Shown here: positions 1 to 10,615 of the stretch, one piece after another
Layout of the letters: every line of letters starts with the position of its first letter
Position numbering within the stretch: the first letter of the stretch is position 1
NCBI RefSeq assembly: GCF_050003625.1
Contig: NC_134397.1
Span: 277,692,070 to 277,756,069, forward strand
DNA from: Haematobia irritans
Lineage: Eukaryota; Arthropoda; Insecta; Diptera; Muscidae
Length of the DNA: 64,000 nt
Direction of reading: 5' to 3'
Notes under the pieces: generated by a model
Database searches by the model: none
What the model was told of the DNA's origin: nothing
Seen by the model: only the letters and a program-made list of their open reading frames with translations
Made by a program: the position numbers and the translations under genes

Positions 1-75
1 TTCTTATCTTTCTTTAGTTTAAGAATATTCAGAATGTAGCTAGTTTAAGATTTAGTACATAAGGTTGAATATTTG
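1..75. other. Left-edge AT-rich flank with a 33-bp direct repeat
   Basis: No gene is visible. Positions 40-72 hold a 33-bp sequence (starting CTAGTTTAAGATTTAG) that recurs with one change at 2699-2731, on the far side of the DINE copy and the disrupted ORF. The pair could be the ends of a retroelement or a duplication. I could not find a complete LTR structure. Confidence 0.5.
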
Positions 76-1608
76 TATACCCTCCACCATAGGATGGGGG
101 TATATTAACTTTGTCAATCCGTTTGTAACACATCGAAATATTGCTCTAAGACCCCATAAAGTAAATATTTCGTGGGTCGTGGTGAAATTCTGAGTCGATC
201 TAAGCATGTCCGTCCGTCTGTTAAAATCACGCTAACTTCCGAACGAAACAAGCTATCGACTTGAAACTTGGCACAAGTAGTTTTTATTGATGTAGGTCAG
301 ATGGTATTGAAAATGGGCCATATCGGTCCACTTTTACGTATAGCCCCCATATAAACGGACCCCCAAATTTGGCTTGCGATTGCTCTAAGAGAAGCAAATT
401 TCATCCGATCCGGCTGAAATTTGGTACATGGTATTTGTATATGGTCTCTAACAACCATGCAAAAATTGGTCCATATCGGTCCACTTTTACGTATAGCCCC
501 CATATAAACGGACCCCCAAATTTGGCTTGCGATTGCTCTAAAAGAAGCAAATTTTTTCCGATCAGGCTGAAATTTGGTACATGGTGTTAGTATATGGTCT
601 CTAACAACCTTAAAAATTGGTCCACATCGGTCCATAATTATATATAGCCCCCATATAAACCGGTCCCCAGATTTGGCGTGCGGACCCTCAAAGAGAAGCA
701 AATATCATCCGATACGGCTGAAAGTTGGTACATGGTATTAGTATATGGTCTCTAATAACCATGCAAAAATTGGTCCATATCGGTCCATAATTATATATAG
801 CCCCCATATAAACCGATCATCAGATTTGAACTCCGCAGCCTCTTAGAGGAGCAAAATTCACCCGATCCGGTTGAAATTTAGTACGTGGTGTTAGTATATG
901 GTCTCTAACAACCATGCAAAAATTGGTCCATATCGGTCCATAATTATATATAGCCCTCATATAAACCGATTCCCAGATTTGGTTTGCGGATCCTCTAAGA
1001 GAAGCAAATCTCATCCGATCCGGCTGAAATTTGGTACATGGTATTAGTATAAAGTCTCTAAAAACCATTCAAAAATTGGTCCATATCAGTCCATAATTAT
1101 ATATAGCCCCTATATAAACCGATCCCCAGATTTGAACTCCGGATCCACTTGGACGAGCAAAATTCATCCGATCCGGTTGAAATTTGCAACGTGGTGTTAA
1201 TATATGGCCGCCAATAACCATGCCAAAATTGGTCCATATTGGTCTATATTTATATATAGCCGATCCCCAATCACACAAAAATTGGTCCATATCGGTTCAT
1301 AATCATGGTTGCCACTCGAGCAAAAATAATCTAGCAAAATTTTATTTCTATAGAAAATTTTGTCGAAATTTTATTCCTATAGAAAATTTTGGCAAAATTT
1401 TATTTCTGTAGAAAATGTTATCAAAATTTTAATTCTATAGAAAATGTTGTCAAAATGTTTAAATCTTTTGAAAATTTTGTAAAAATTTTATTTCTATAGA
1501 AAATTTTGTCAAACTTAATTATATACGTATTTAATCGGCCATTTTTAGTTTAATATATACCACGTATGGACTACGTGGTATATATTACGGTATTAGGAAG
1601 TATTGAGA
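76..1608 (+). mobile_element. Helentron/DINE-like element, family I copy a (3' truncated)
   Basis: It starts with the subterminal inverted motif TATACCCTCCACCATAGGAT, followed by a short GTCY microsatellite (about 208-222). Then come tandem units of about 150 bp with the core GGCTGAAATTTGGTAC and TATAGCCCCCATATAAACC. A 29-bp AT-rich array (about 1325-1510) and a palindrome around 1556-1585 (ACCACGTA/TACGTGGT) follow. The complete copy at 6307-8118 shows that the terminal hairpin and the CTTGTTT end are missing here. The layout (5' inverted motif, GTCY microsatellite, tandem core, 3' hairpin) matches the known description of mini-me/DINE non-autonomous Helentrons in flies. It encodes nothing; short ORFs inside are by-products of the repeat. 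Confidence 0.75.
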
Positions 1609-1728
1609 TACCTTGATTGACACTTTCGATCGCATAAAGGCACTATATGACTATCTTAGTGCAAAAATCAGAAAGAGACTTAGTGCACTAGAGGCTAAAA
1701 GGATGGCTACAATAAGTCAGGACTCATG

Positions 1729-1965
1729 CTCCAATGGAAGGAGCTCTGACACTGAACCTATCATTTGGGTCGATATGAATAGATCCAAACTGCATTTAAT
1801 GATACTGCTGCCACTCTAAAGAAAATTCCAACAGAAACGACAGTGATGCCGGAATCAGGCTCCATTGGAAGGAGCCCTGATACTATTTGGGTCTATGGGA
1901 ATAGATCCGAAGAGTCATACTGGATTGGAAGGAACTATTTGGGTCTATAGGAATAGATCCAAAGA
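1729..1965 (+). repeat. Three imperfect tandem repeats in the disrupted ORF
   Basis: The motif TGGAAGGAGC...TTTGGGTC.AT..GAATAGATCC occurs at about 1729-1788, 1858-1913 and 1921-1965. Spacing is uneven, so this is a degraded internal duplication rather than a clean satellite. Confidence 0.55.
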
Positions 1966-2150
1966 GCCATCACATGAAGAACAGAGGCCTACAAAAACTG
2001 AAGTTGATGGTACTGCTGCCACCGCAACTGATGGTACGCAAGCTGAAAGAGCTGCCGATGCCGAAGAGTCTGCACCAGTATCAACCGAAGGAAACGTAGA
2101 GGAACCACAGAAGGACGTTAAATCAACTGAGATTCTGGGAGAATCTCTTA

Positions 2151-2482
2151 TGGCGTTTTCTTTTCCTGTAAAAAATGCGCCCTTTTTTTGTATTTTACCC
2201 GGAAAATGTACTTTTTAGGTTCTTTTCTAAAAAAAACAGGCAAAAGTGCGAAAAGGCTTTGAATTCTGTTGTGAAAATAGCGCCACGCATAGAGGCAAAT
2301 TACGGGCATTTTCAGCACTGCCAACAAACGAGAGTGCTGCGATTGCCCTGCCTCCTTCTTTGAATTCTTTTCTGCCCGCTGAAATGATAGCATTTTTTTG
2401 GTTGCTGGTAACATTTTAAAAATGCGCATTCTGTACAGACAAAATGAAGGCAAAGCACTTTTTTTCAGAAAAGAAAACACCA
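2151..2482. mobile_element. 332-bp MITE with TTA target duplication
   Basis: Imperfect terminal inverted repeats (TGGCGTTTTCTTTTC at the left, TGGTGTTTTCTTTTC on the reverse strand at the right) are flanked by TTA at 2148-2150 and 2483-2485. Removing 335 bp (the element plus one TTA) joins two ORFs in the same frame, which confirms the exact boundaries. A 3-bp TTA/TWA duplication is typical of PIF/Harbinger, but the termini do not let me assign a superfamily. No coding capacity. Confidence 0.8.
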
Positions 2483-2698
2483 TTAATGCTTCTGTTTTAT
2501 CCTTACAGGAAGAAGAGTTTTCGTCTGAGAGTCAAGATGACATGGAGACTCCAGAGGTGGAAAGAGGAGCTGCTGTTGCAGAAAGAGCAACATATCCAAC
2601 ACATGGGCGCAAGGGTTGTCTACCAAAAAGGCGAGGGAAGCAGCTGTCCAACACTAAAGCCAGTACACACGGTGAAGAAGTTTCGTGAAATAGATCCA

Positions 2699-3010
2699 CT
2701 AGTTTAAGATTTAGTATATAAGGTTGAATATGTTTTAGTATAAATTAGTGACTTACAGCCACTCAATCGTGTAACGAGTATTATTTCTTTACAACATAAA
2801 ATTTGAGTTACATTGGTTAATAGGTGAGAGAAATAAGACATGTTTAACAATTGTGAGTCTCCACACAGAAAAAAATCCGTAGTTAAACTAACGCTACATA
2901 GAAAAAAAAAATAATTTTTTGTAGTTAAATTCTATTAAAAAGCACATAATTGGGTTATTTTTATAGCAAAAAAAAATATTTTTTGGTAGTTAAATTCTAT
3001 TAAAAAACAA
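2699..3010. repeat. Second 33-bp direct repeat and a local duplication
   Basis: 2699-2731 repeats 40-72. Further on, about 2906-2945 and 2975-3015 share the core GTAGTTAAATTCTATTAAAA, an approximate 69-bp tandem duplication. CACACAGAAAAAAA at about 2863 resembles the terminus of the MITE at 61381-61849, so this may be a remnant of that family. Confidence 0.5.
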
Positions 3011-3015
3011 ATAAT

Positions 3016-5360
3016 TAGGGGTTTTGATCAAAAACAATAACATTTTTAAATGAACCATCAAAAACTTTTTTTTTAATATGACGAAAAAATAAATCAAGTA
3101 CAAATATTTTATTTTGTAATCTATGATTGGTACTATAATTTTCGTCATTGAAGAATTAACAATTTAATTCGATCAATTAATTCCGTAATTGAATTAGAAA
3201 AAAAAATCAGTGTAAATTTCCTTGGATAGGATCTATACCCGAATATTATTTTTAGAGCATAGATAGGACAACTGATAGCTTCCTAAAAATTTGCTCTATT
3301 TTCAAGAAGCCACACCTTCGGGTCGGAATCAATGTCAATCCCTAATCCTTAATAGCTGATCAACAAATTTAGATCTAAGGAAATTTTTTTCTTGTGTACT
3401 GTAGAATATTTAAAGATCACATGGACAAATTTATAATCTAAGGCATGCTAGCTACTGCCAATATAATAGCCACAGTTTGTTTTATAATTTATTTTATTTT
3501 TCTGATACAAAAGTTATAAAGTAGTTTTGTACTTATAGTAAGTTGTACGACTTAAATAAAACTATGTATTTTCACGTGAAAGGACATTTTGTGTACTTTG
3601 ACTTTCATAACACTGAAAAAATTGTAATGCAAAGACTACATCAGTAATACAAAATTTAAGTAAATCGATTCAACCCGGTGTTAGTGCATCCTTAATTGTT
3701 GGTCAAAAAGCTTATTCGACCTTTTTCGATTCAATTAGCAATTGGTATTATCTTGCATATATTCCTCACGACATATTTTAAAAGTCAGCATGTATTAAAA
3801 AACGAATCCTTGCTTCTTTTCAATAACATTCGTTTGTTAAAGTAAAGCTTACTTTTTTCGACTTTAATTTTCCATTAATCAATTTGGCATGACATAATTG
3901 CTTTATTGAAAATGTTTATCACCATATAAGCACTCATACACATTTGGAGATGTGTTCACTTTTTTTGGGGTTGCTGTTATTATTACATGACACATACCAC
4001 GCAAGGGGATAAACTTGACACTTTTAATGAATTAATAAAAAAACAAGATATATCCATATAATAAAATTTATTGCAAACACACACACAAGCACTTGGCCAC
4101 TTACACATGCTTGACGTAATTCGGCCAAACACTTTAAAATGCATGACAAAATTTTAAAAATAAAAAAATAAAAAATCAAACGTGCAAAACACACAGTGAA
4201 AAGCTTTCGAAATTAAATCGTTCATTGGGACAAAATTCACTCATTGGCACGACACCATTCACTCACACACTCAATCGTATGGAAAAACAGCTGTCATTCA
4301 CTCATACACACACAAAAAATCATACGAGCAATACAAACAACTGCAATGTGTCGAGTATATGGATGTATAGATGCAAATTTTTATTTAATAATTGATATAC
4401 AGTTTTCCCCGTTTATTTATCTCTACGGATAAATGACCTTCACGCTTAACAGCACAAATTTCTGAATCCCAGTTTATTTTACATATTTGTAATACAAACA
4501 TTGAACGGAATTAATTAAAGATTGGAAAGTCTTTTACTTTACTTCGAGTGTGTTGTGCCAGAGAGTGTGGAAAAATAGGAGGTGTGTTTACAGACTTTAC
4601 GCGTTTTTACTTCACACATTGTATAATTTATATTTTAAGCCGAGTGTGAGTTTGTAAATTTAAATTGTGGTTCTTACAAAAATGTAAGGAGGATTTTATG
4701 AGGACATTAATACCACATTATGATGGAAAAATTTACATTCTGCGAGGGATTACTATACGCTTCTTTCATACATTAGTATGCCTCAGATGGTGGAACATTA
4801 AAATTCAAACATAAATTAATAACTATACATTTTCGCGTCAATCATACCAAAAATATATCTATTAGCACTTATTATCGATATATTTTTTATGATTGAAGTC
4901 ATAGCTCGTTTTCGAAGTTTAAAACCCGATCTTGCGAGAAAAATAAATTTGGGCATTTTTGTTTAACCAGACATTTTTACAAAAACATAGTGCCATACTC
5001 CATTTGTTATCATACTGATCGATTGAGAATTGTGATCTCAGTCGATGTAGGCCTGCTAATGCATTGTTAATATTTTCCATATCATCGCTAAATCGATTTT
5101 AATAAATTGGCCTCGTAAATCTACCAATGATAGTTAAACTTTTGAACGCATATGACTAAATTACGTCTAAATTTCACGAAAATTAAAGGAGATATTTTAA
5201 TGCTCATGATCGCCAAAACGAGGATTTTTATTCCTCCATATATTGCTTTTTCGCAAAAAAATTATATGATTTGACAAACTCGCGCAAAAAATAAGATTAA
5301 CTCGTGAACATTTTCTTGCGATTATTTTTTACAACTCAACAGTAATGCATCGATAAACTT
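3016..5360. other. AT-rich stretch without a recognisable gene
   Basis: No reading frame with recognisable content. A short inverted-repeat segment at about 3212-3398 (AAATTTCCTTGGAT versus ATCTAAGGAAATTT) ends in TGTGTA and may be a small derivative of the CACTG-ended MITE family seen at 56773-57318. The rest is AT-rich with short CA tracts near 4080 and 4300. I see nothing else. Confidence 0.6.
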
Positions 5361-5715
5361 AATTCAAACTTGGCTATAAAACTCCGAAGGACCAGTGTTT
5401 ACCGATTGTATTGTGAATTCAACCAAGGTAGTTCACTCCAAGATGAATTTGACCATCTTGTTGTTACGGAAACCATTGATACTGTGTGTCTACAGATATT
5501 GCAAAATGCAAACTATCGTCACATTGAGGCAACCTTAACAGGTTGGCTGATAAGTCCCCGGTCTGACACATAGATGGCGTCGCTAGTATTAAATGCATAT
5601 TATTTTTATATAGTACCAACCTTCAAATGATTCGTGTCAAAATTTGACGTTTGTAAGTCAATTAGTTTGTCAGATAGAGCGTCTTTTGTGAAGCAACTTT
5701 TGTTATTGTGAAAAA

Positions 5716-6306
5716 ATGGAAAAAAAGGAATTTCGTGTTTAGATAAAATACAGTTTTCTGAAGGGAAAAAATACGGTCGAAGCAAAAACTTGGCTTGATA
5801 ATGAGTTTCCGGACTCTGCCCCACGGAAATCAACAATAATTGATTGGTATGCAAAATTCAAGCGTGGTGAAATGAGCACGGAGGACGGTGAACGCAGTGG
5901 ACGCCCTAAAGAGGTGGTTACCGACGAAAATATCAAAAAAATCCACAAAATAATTTTGAATGACCGTAAAATGAAGTTGATCGAGATAGCAGAGGCCTTA
6001 AAGATATCAAAAGAACGTGTTGGTCATATCATTCATCAATATTTGGATATGCGGAAGCTCTGTGCAAAATGGGTGCCGCGCGAGCTCACATTTGATCAAA
6101 AACAACAACGTGTTGATGATTCTGAGCGGTGTTTGCAGCTGTTAACTCGTAATACACCCGAGTTTTTCCGTCGATATGTGACAATGGATGAAACATGGCT
6201 CCATCACTATACTCCTGAGTCCAATCGACAGTCGGCTGAGTGGACAGCGACTTGTGAACCGTCTCCGAAGCGTGGAAAGTCCATCGGCAAAGTAATGGCC
6301 TCTTTT
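5716..6306 (+). pseudogene. Himar1-type mariner transposase, truncated
   Basis: The start codon at 5716 begins MEKKEFRV, but codon 9 is TAG, where a leucine codon stands in the second copy. The frame then continues through the HTH region (KMKLIEIAEALKISKERVGH) to the first catalytic aspartate in TMDETWLHHYTPE at about 6181. Near 6280 a small in-frame deletion follows PKRGK. The frame runs into the inserted DINE. A few codons (IIFIDY) reappear at about 8137. The second and third catalytic aspartates are absent, so this copy cannot encode an active enzyme. Confidence 0.9.
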
Positions 6307-8118
6307 TATACCCTCCATCATAGGATGGAGCAATATTTCGATGCGTTTGTAACACATCGAAATATTGCTCTAAGACCCCATAAAGTATATATATTCTGGG
6401 TCGTGGTGAAATTCTGAGTCGATCTAAGCATGTCCGTCCGTCCATCCGTCTGTTGAAATCACGCTAACTTCCGAACGAAACAAGCTATCGACTTGAAACT
6501 TGGCACAAGTAGTTGTTATCGATGTAGGTCGAATGGTATTGAAAATGGGACATATCGGTCCACTTTTACGTATAGCCCCCATATAAAGGGACCCTCAGAT
6601 TTGGTTTGTGGAGCCTCTAACAGAAGCATATTTCATCCGATCCGGCTGAAATTTGGTACATGGTGTTGGTATATGGTCTTTAACAACCATGCAAAAGTTG
6701 GTTCACATCGGTCCATAATTATATATAGCCCCCATATAAACCGATTCCCAGATTTGGCTTGCGGAGCCTAAAACAGAACCAAATTTCATCCGATCCGGCT
6801 GAAATTTGGTACATAGTGTTGGTATATGGTCTCTAACAACCATGCAAAAATTGGTCCACATCGGTCCATAATTATATATAGCCCCCATATAAAACGATCC
6901 CCAGATTTGGCTTCCGGAGCCTCTAAGAGAAGCATATTTCATCCGATCCGGCTGAAATTTGGTACATGGTGTTGGTATATGGTCTCTAACAATCATGCAA
7001 AAATTGGTCCACATCGGTCCATAATTATATATAACCCCCATATAAACCGATCCCCAGATTTGGCTTGCGGAGCCTCAAAAGAAGCAAATTTCATCCGATC
7101 CGGCTGAAATTTGGTAAATGATGTTGGTATATAGTCTCTAACAACCATGCAAAAATTGGTCCACAGCGGTTCATAATTATATATAGCCCCCATATAAACC
7201 GATCCCCAGATTTGGCTTGCGAAGTCTCCAAGAGAAGCAAATTTCATCCAAGCCGGTTATAATTTGGAACATGGTGTTAGTATATGATCTTTAACAACCG
7301 TGCCAGAATTGGTCCATATCGGTCCATAATTATATATAGCCCCCATATAAAACGTTCTGCAGATTTGACCTCCGGAGCCTCTTGGAGGAGCAAAATTCAT
7401 CCGATCCGGTTCAAATTAGGAACGTAGTGTTAGTATATGGTCGCTAACAACCATACCAAAATTGGTCCAATCACACAAAAATTGGTCCATATCGGTTCAT
7501 GATCATGGTTGCCACTAGAGCCAAAAACAATCTACCAAAATTTTATAGAAAATTTTGTCAAAATTTTATTTCTATAGAAAATTTTGTCAAAATTTTATTT
7601 CTATAGAAAATTTTGTCAACATTTTATTTCTAAAGAAAATGTTGTTAAAATTTTATTCGTTTCATAATAAAATTTTCATCATTTGCAAAATTTTATTTCT
7701 ATAGAAAATTTTGTAAAAATTTTATTTCTATAGAAAATTTTGTTCAAATTTTATTCGGTTCATAATCATGGTTGCCACTCGAGCCACAAATAATCTACCA
7801 AGATTTTATTTCTATAGAAAATTTTGTCAAAAGTTTATTTCTATAGAAAATTTTGTTAAATTTTATTTCTGCAGAAATTTTTGTCAAAATTTTCTTTCTA
7901 TAGAATATTTTGTCAACATTTTTATTTCTATAGAAAATTTTGTTAAAATTTTATTTATGTAGAAAAATTTGTCAAACTTTTATGCCATTGGCAAGCGTTA
8001 CCGCAACTTCAGTAATTCGATTGTGGATGGCAGTGTTTAGAAGAAGTTTCTACGCAATCCATGATGGAGGGTACATAAGCTTCGGCCTGGCCGAACTTAC
8101 GGCCGTATATACTTGTTT
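6307..8118 (+). mobile_element. Helentron/DINE-like element, family I copy b (complete)
   Basis: Its edges are fixed by the Himar1 host sequence. It starts TATACCCTCCATCATAGGAT and ends CGGCCGTATATACTTGTTT in a T-run. The empty site is present in the second Himar1 copy (around 18450, minus strand), where CCTCTGTTTTTTGGG is uninterrupted. Contents in order: 5' motif, GTCY microsatellite (6430-6451), tandem units with 152-153 bp spacing (core at 6644, 6797, 6950, 7102, 7254), a 29-bp AT-rich array, and a 3' hairpin TTCGGCCTGGCCGAA. There is no coding sequence and no target duplication, as expected for insertion between two T residues. Confidence 0.85.
7530..7985 (+). repeat. 29-bp AT-rich tandem array in DINE family I
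   Basis: The unit is approximately AAAATTTTATTTCTATAGAA followed by AATTTTGTC, repeated with small indels and interrupted once by TTCATAATCATGGTTGCCAC. Equivalent arrays lie at about 1325-1510 and 11220-11535 in the other family I copies. Confidence 0.85.
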
Positions 8119-8560
8119 TTTTTTGGGATGTGCATGGAATAATTTTTATCGATTATCTATGTTGAATAATAAAAACTAATTTTGACCAAAAATGTTTTTT
8201 CTTTGTTAGACCGGGGACTTATCAGCCAACCTGTTAGGCATTATGTTAGTCCGACCACCATACATACAATATTGGATCAATATGTGACCGTTGTAAAAAT
8301 TTGTTCGCGTTGGATCTCATACAATTTGTCAATCAATACGAGCTTCGAAATACGACATTGCGAGGACTCGTAAATTTACGCGTATGAGCCAAAAAGCAAA
8401 CAGCAGACTGTATGGGTATTTCACCATGAATTACATCCAATGAAATTTGCTCGCGTACAAAGCACATCCATGCTAGAAATCGCCTGGACATATCGGAATC
8501 GTACCGCTAGAACAATTCTGGGTGGTACAGAATCATTTGTTTTCATCCAAGAATTCAGGA

Positions 8561-8816
8561 AAATTAATTGATCATTTTTCTCCACGACTATGCGAGCATA
8601 CATTTTAGTATACATTGCTAAAATTTTAATTGCACTATCCGTGGAAAATTTAAAAATTTCCGAAATGAAACTTCGGCCGCCTTTGTCATATGAATCTAAC
8701 TCGGGTGATTAGATAATTAGTATTAGTTTATTTAAAATCATAATTAATTATGAAGATAAATACAAAAAAATAAAGGTACTAACAACTAAGGTTTTCGATC
8801 TATCGGGTAAAAGATA
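8561..8816. other. AT-rich spacer
   Basis: No gene or repeat recognised between the old mariner relic and the CCCAGC element. Confidence 0.5.
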
Positions 8817-9372
8817 CCCAGCTAAAAAAGTAATGAAAATGTTCTTTTTGGATCCGGAAGTGGTGCAAAATTGCCGCAGAAGCGATGAATTTAGCATGGG
8901 CTTGTCATAGGACGGAAGTCCTCCAACATCCGTTGCACTAAATGTGCATCACTTCTTTAGGTGTGATCCGAATTCAATGTTTTGGATGTAAATTAAAAAA
9001 GTATGTGATATTTTGTCAAATAAATAATTTAAAAATTTTTTTTATAATTTTTAATGGATTCTAACGCTTGTCGGAAACGTTTGACCTCAAATATTTTCAA
9101 ATATTCACAATTTTTTTCATATTGGATTTAGCATTTTTGTCGACAAAATTTAAATGATTTGTACCATTTTATGAATTCTTACTCTGCTTTTAACCTATTT
9201 GAAACAAAAAAAAGTTAAAATTACCCATTAAAAGTATAAAAACCACGATATAAAAATTTTAATTAAAAGAACATCTTGGGTAGTTAAAATAAAGAACATC
9301 ATTGGGAATGCATCTTCTGGAAGTGCTTTTAAAGTTGTGCCTTTGGAAGAACTTCCAATTTTTTTTACTGGG
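8817..9372 (-). mobile_element. CCCAGC-ended element, short copy
   Basis: It is bounded by CCCAGCTAAAAAAG and the complementary end ...TTTTTACTGGG. It shares subterminal blocks with 14185-15690, 20071-21093 and 36099-37165: GGAAGTGCTTTTAAA, CTTTGGAAGAACTTCC, and a block around CATGGGCTTGTCATAGGAC. No ORF. It is a non-autonomous TIR element of unassigned superfamily. Confidence 0.65.
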
Positions 9373-9607
9373 ATATATATGGGTGTTATATCTAAATTGA
9401 ATCGATTCTGAACAAATTTTGCATGCATAGCTAGAATGGTAATTCTACTCTCTGTGGAAACTTTCAAGTAAATCGGAGTGAAGTTTTGGGGACATATATG
9501 TACATATCGGGTGAAATATATATATGACAGTTATATCTAAATCTGAACCGATTTCAAGCAAATTCGGCACGTATATTAAGAATGTTATGCGAGCTCAAAC
9601 AACTACA
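9373..9607 (-). mobile_element. DINE family II fragment
   Basis: Contains the family II unit ATATCTAAATCTGAACCGAT and GGAAACTTTCAAGTAAATCGG in the minus orientation. Both termini are missing. Confidence 0.6.
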
Positions 9608-9622
9608 TCTTTGAGCACCCTA

Positions 9623-9945
9623 GGTTAGGTTAGGTTTGGTGGCAGCCCGATGTATCAGGCTCACTTAGACTATTCAGTCCATTGTGATACCACATTGGTG
9701 AACTTCTCTCTTATCACTGAGTGCTGCCCGATTCCATGTTAAGCTCAATGACAAGGGACCTCTTTTTTATAACCGAGTCCAAACGGCGTTCCACATTGAG
9801 AAGCTATGAAACCCTTCGAAATGTCACCAGCATTACTGAGGTGGGATTATCCACCGCTGAAAAACTTTTTTGGTGTTCGGTCGAAGCAGGAATCGAACCC
9901 ACGACCTTGTGTATGCAAGGCGGGCATGCTAACCATTCCACCACG
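9623..9945 (-). mobile_element. tRNA-derived SINE, copy 1
   Basis: Read on the minus strand, it has a tRNA-like head with box A TGGTTAGCATGCC and box B GGTCGTGGGTTCGATTCC. A body of about 240 bp follows (TCAGCGGTGGAT, GCTTAACATGGAATCGGGCA), then a tail of CCTAA repeats. A 10-bp target duplication GAGCACCCTA flanks it at 9613-9622 and 9946-9955. The head lacks the first few bases found in the copy at 17964-18312. Transcription would be by RNA polymerase III from the internal boxes. Confidence 0.9.
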
Positions 9946-9955
9946 GAGCACCCTA

Positions 9956-10206
9956 AACATCGACTTGATGGGTCATCTGCCGTCTAGCCCTGTATGTAAA
10001 AACTAAAATGAAAGGTCAACCCTTTCGACACCTGAGAAGCGGTGGATGCGCTTAGAATGTATGGTTTTGAGTTCAAACGCATGCAAAAGTATATAGACAT
10101 TAATTTTGAAAAAAAACAATTTTCTCTCTCTCTATCTCTGATGTCTGGTGTCTTGAAGTGTTTTTATATGTTGCGTTTTATTGAGTACCGTGACAATTTA
10201 CAATGA
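9956..10206. other. Short unassigned stretch with a CT tract
   Basis: A CT microsatellite lies at about 10121-10139. No gene seen. Confidence 0.5.
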
Positions 10207-10590
10207 TTTTTTTATTTATTTATTTCGTCTAGGGAAAAAATATTCCTTACAGACTAATGCTTAATAATAAATTGTGTTTAACAAGTTCTTAAATTGATTA
10301 ATATTCAAAGAAAAGTCTACCTCGTATAGCAAACTTATTCTATTACATTCTGTAAGAAATCTAGTGATGGGCTCATTCATAGCGTAGCTAGTTCTATGAC
10401 AAGGAACATGAAAAACTTCAAAATTTCTTAATCTTCGGGATGGTACATGAAATCCTATTTTACTAAGAATATAAGGACAATCTAAAGTGCCACATATAAC
10501 TTTATATAAGAATAGAATGCATTGCAGAAGTCTTCGATCTTTTAATGTAGGCAAATGTATCAATTTACATCGATGCTTTTTTTGGATATT
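10207..10590 (-). pseudogene. 3' end of a non-LTR retrotransposon (LINE)
   Basis: On the minus strand, 10563-10261 encodes a 100-residue C-terminal segment (HVPSRRLRNFEVFHVPCHRT, then MNEPITRFLTECNR). It has the shape of the region after the reverse transcriptase in CR1/Jockey-type LINEs. A stop and a short 3' UTR ending in AAAT repeats (10207-10224) follow. The 5' part is absent, the usual outcome of incomplete reverse transcription. The clade is not resolved. Confidence 0.6.
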
Positions 10591-10615
10591 AACGTATTAA
10601 GATTTTCATAATTGT

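Larger units (their letters stand above)
1610..2688 (+). pseudogene. Unrecognised disrupted ORF, possibly retroelement-derived
   Basis: A single frame runs from about 1610 to 2147 with stops at 1817 and 1844. After removal of the MITE at 2151-2482 plus one TTA copy it continues in frame to a stop at 2686-2688. The predicted protein is hydrophilic and acidic, rich in E, T, A and S. It has a basic stretch (KGCLPKRRGK) near the C-terminus. Its 5' half holds three imperfect repeats coding for an 'IWV..NRSK'-like segment. I do not recognise a domain. The flanking 33-bp direct repeats hint at a retroelement, but no protease, RT or integrase motif is present. It could equally be a degraded host gene fragment. 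Confidence 0.4.
5538..8234 (+). mobile_element. Himar1-type mariner, copy 1, split by a DINE element
   Basis: The terminal repeats ACAGGTTGGCTGATAAGTCC (left) and its complement (right, ending 8234) are flanked by TA at 5536-5537 and 8235-8236. These are the ends known for Himar1 of Haematobia irritans (irritans subfamily). The 5' UTR and N-terminal two fifths of the transposase are present. A family I DINE element occupies 6307-8118. Only about 115 bp of 3' sequence follow, so most of the catalytic domain is also deleted. It is inserted in an older mariner relic. Confidence 0.93.
5361..8560 (+). pseudogene. Old mariner transposase (non-Himar1), split by a Himar1 insertion
   Basis: 5361-5535 encodes an N-terminal part with VYRLYCEFNQ and FDHLVVTETIDTV. 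8237 onward resumes with SPTTIHTIL and VVKICSRW, then IYAYEPKSKQQTVWVF and GHIGIVPLEQ in shifted frames. These are characteristic of a DD34D mariner lineage distinct from Himar1. The HTH core is cut in the middle by the Himar1 copy at 5538-8234. Frameshifts, stops and a missing C-terminal catalytic half make this a dead, older relic. Assignment rests on family motifs seen in the translation; the subfamily is not resolved. Confidence 0.75.

Noticed and set aside
297..701. 134-codon minus ORF and similar ORFs in other DINE I copies
   Set aside because: They arise from the 153-bp non-coding tandem units and recur with different breaks in every copy.
9721..9987. Plus-strand ORFs over the SINE
   Set aside because: They read through a tRNA-derived SINE in antisense; the tRNA boxes explain the sequence.
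10030..10100. tRNA-like segment around GAGTTCAAACGC
   Set aside because: Only a partial box B and no box A at proper distance.
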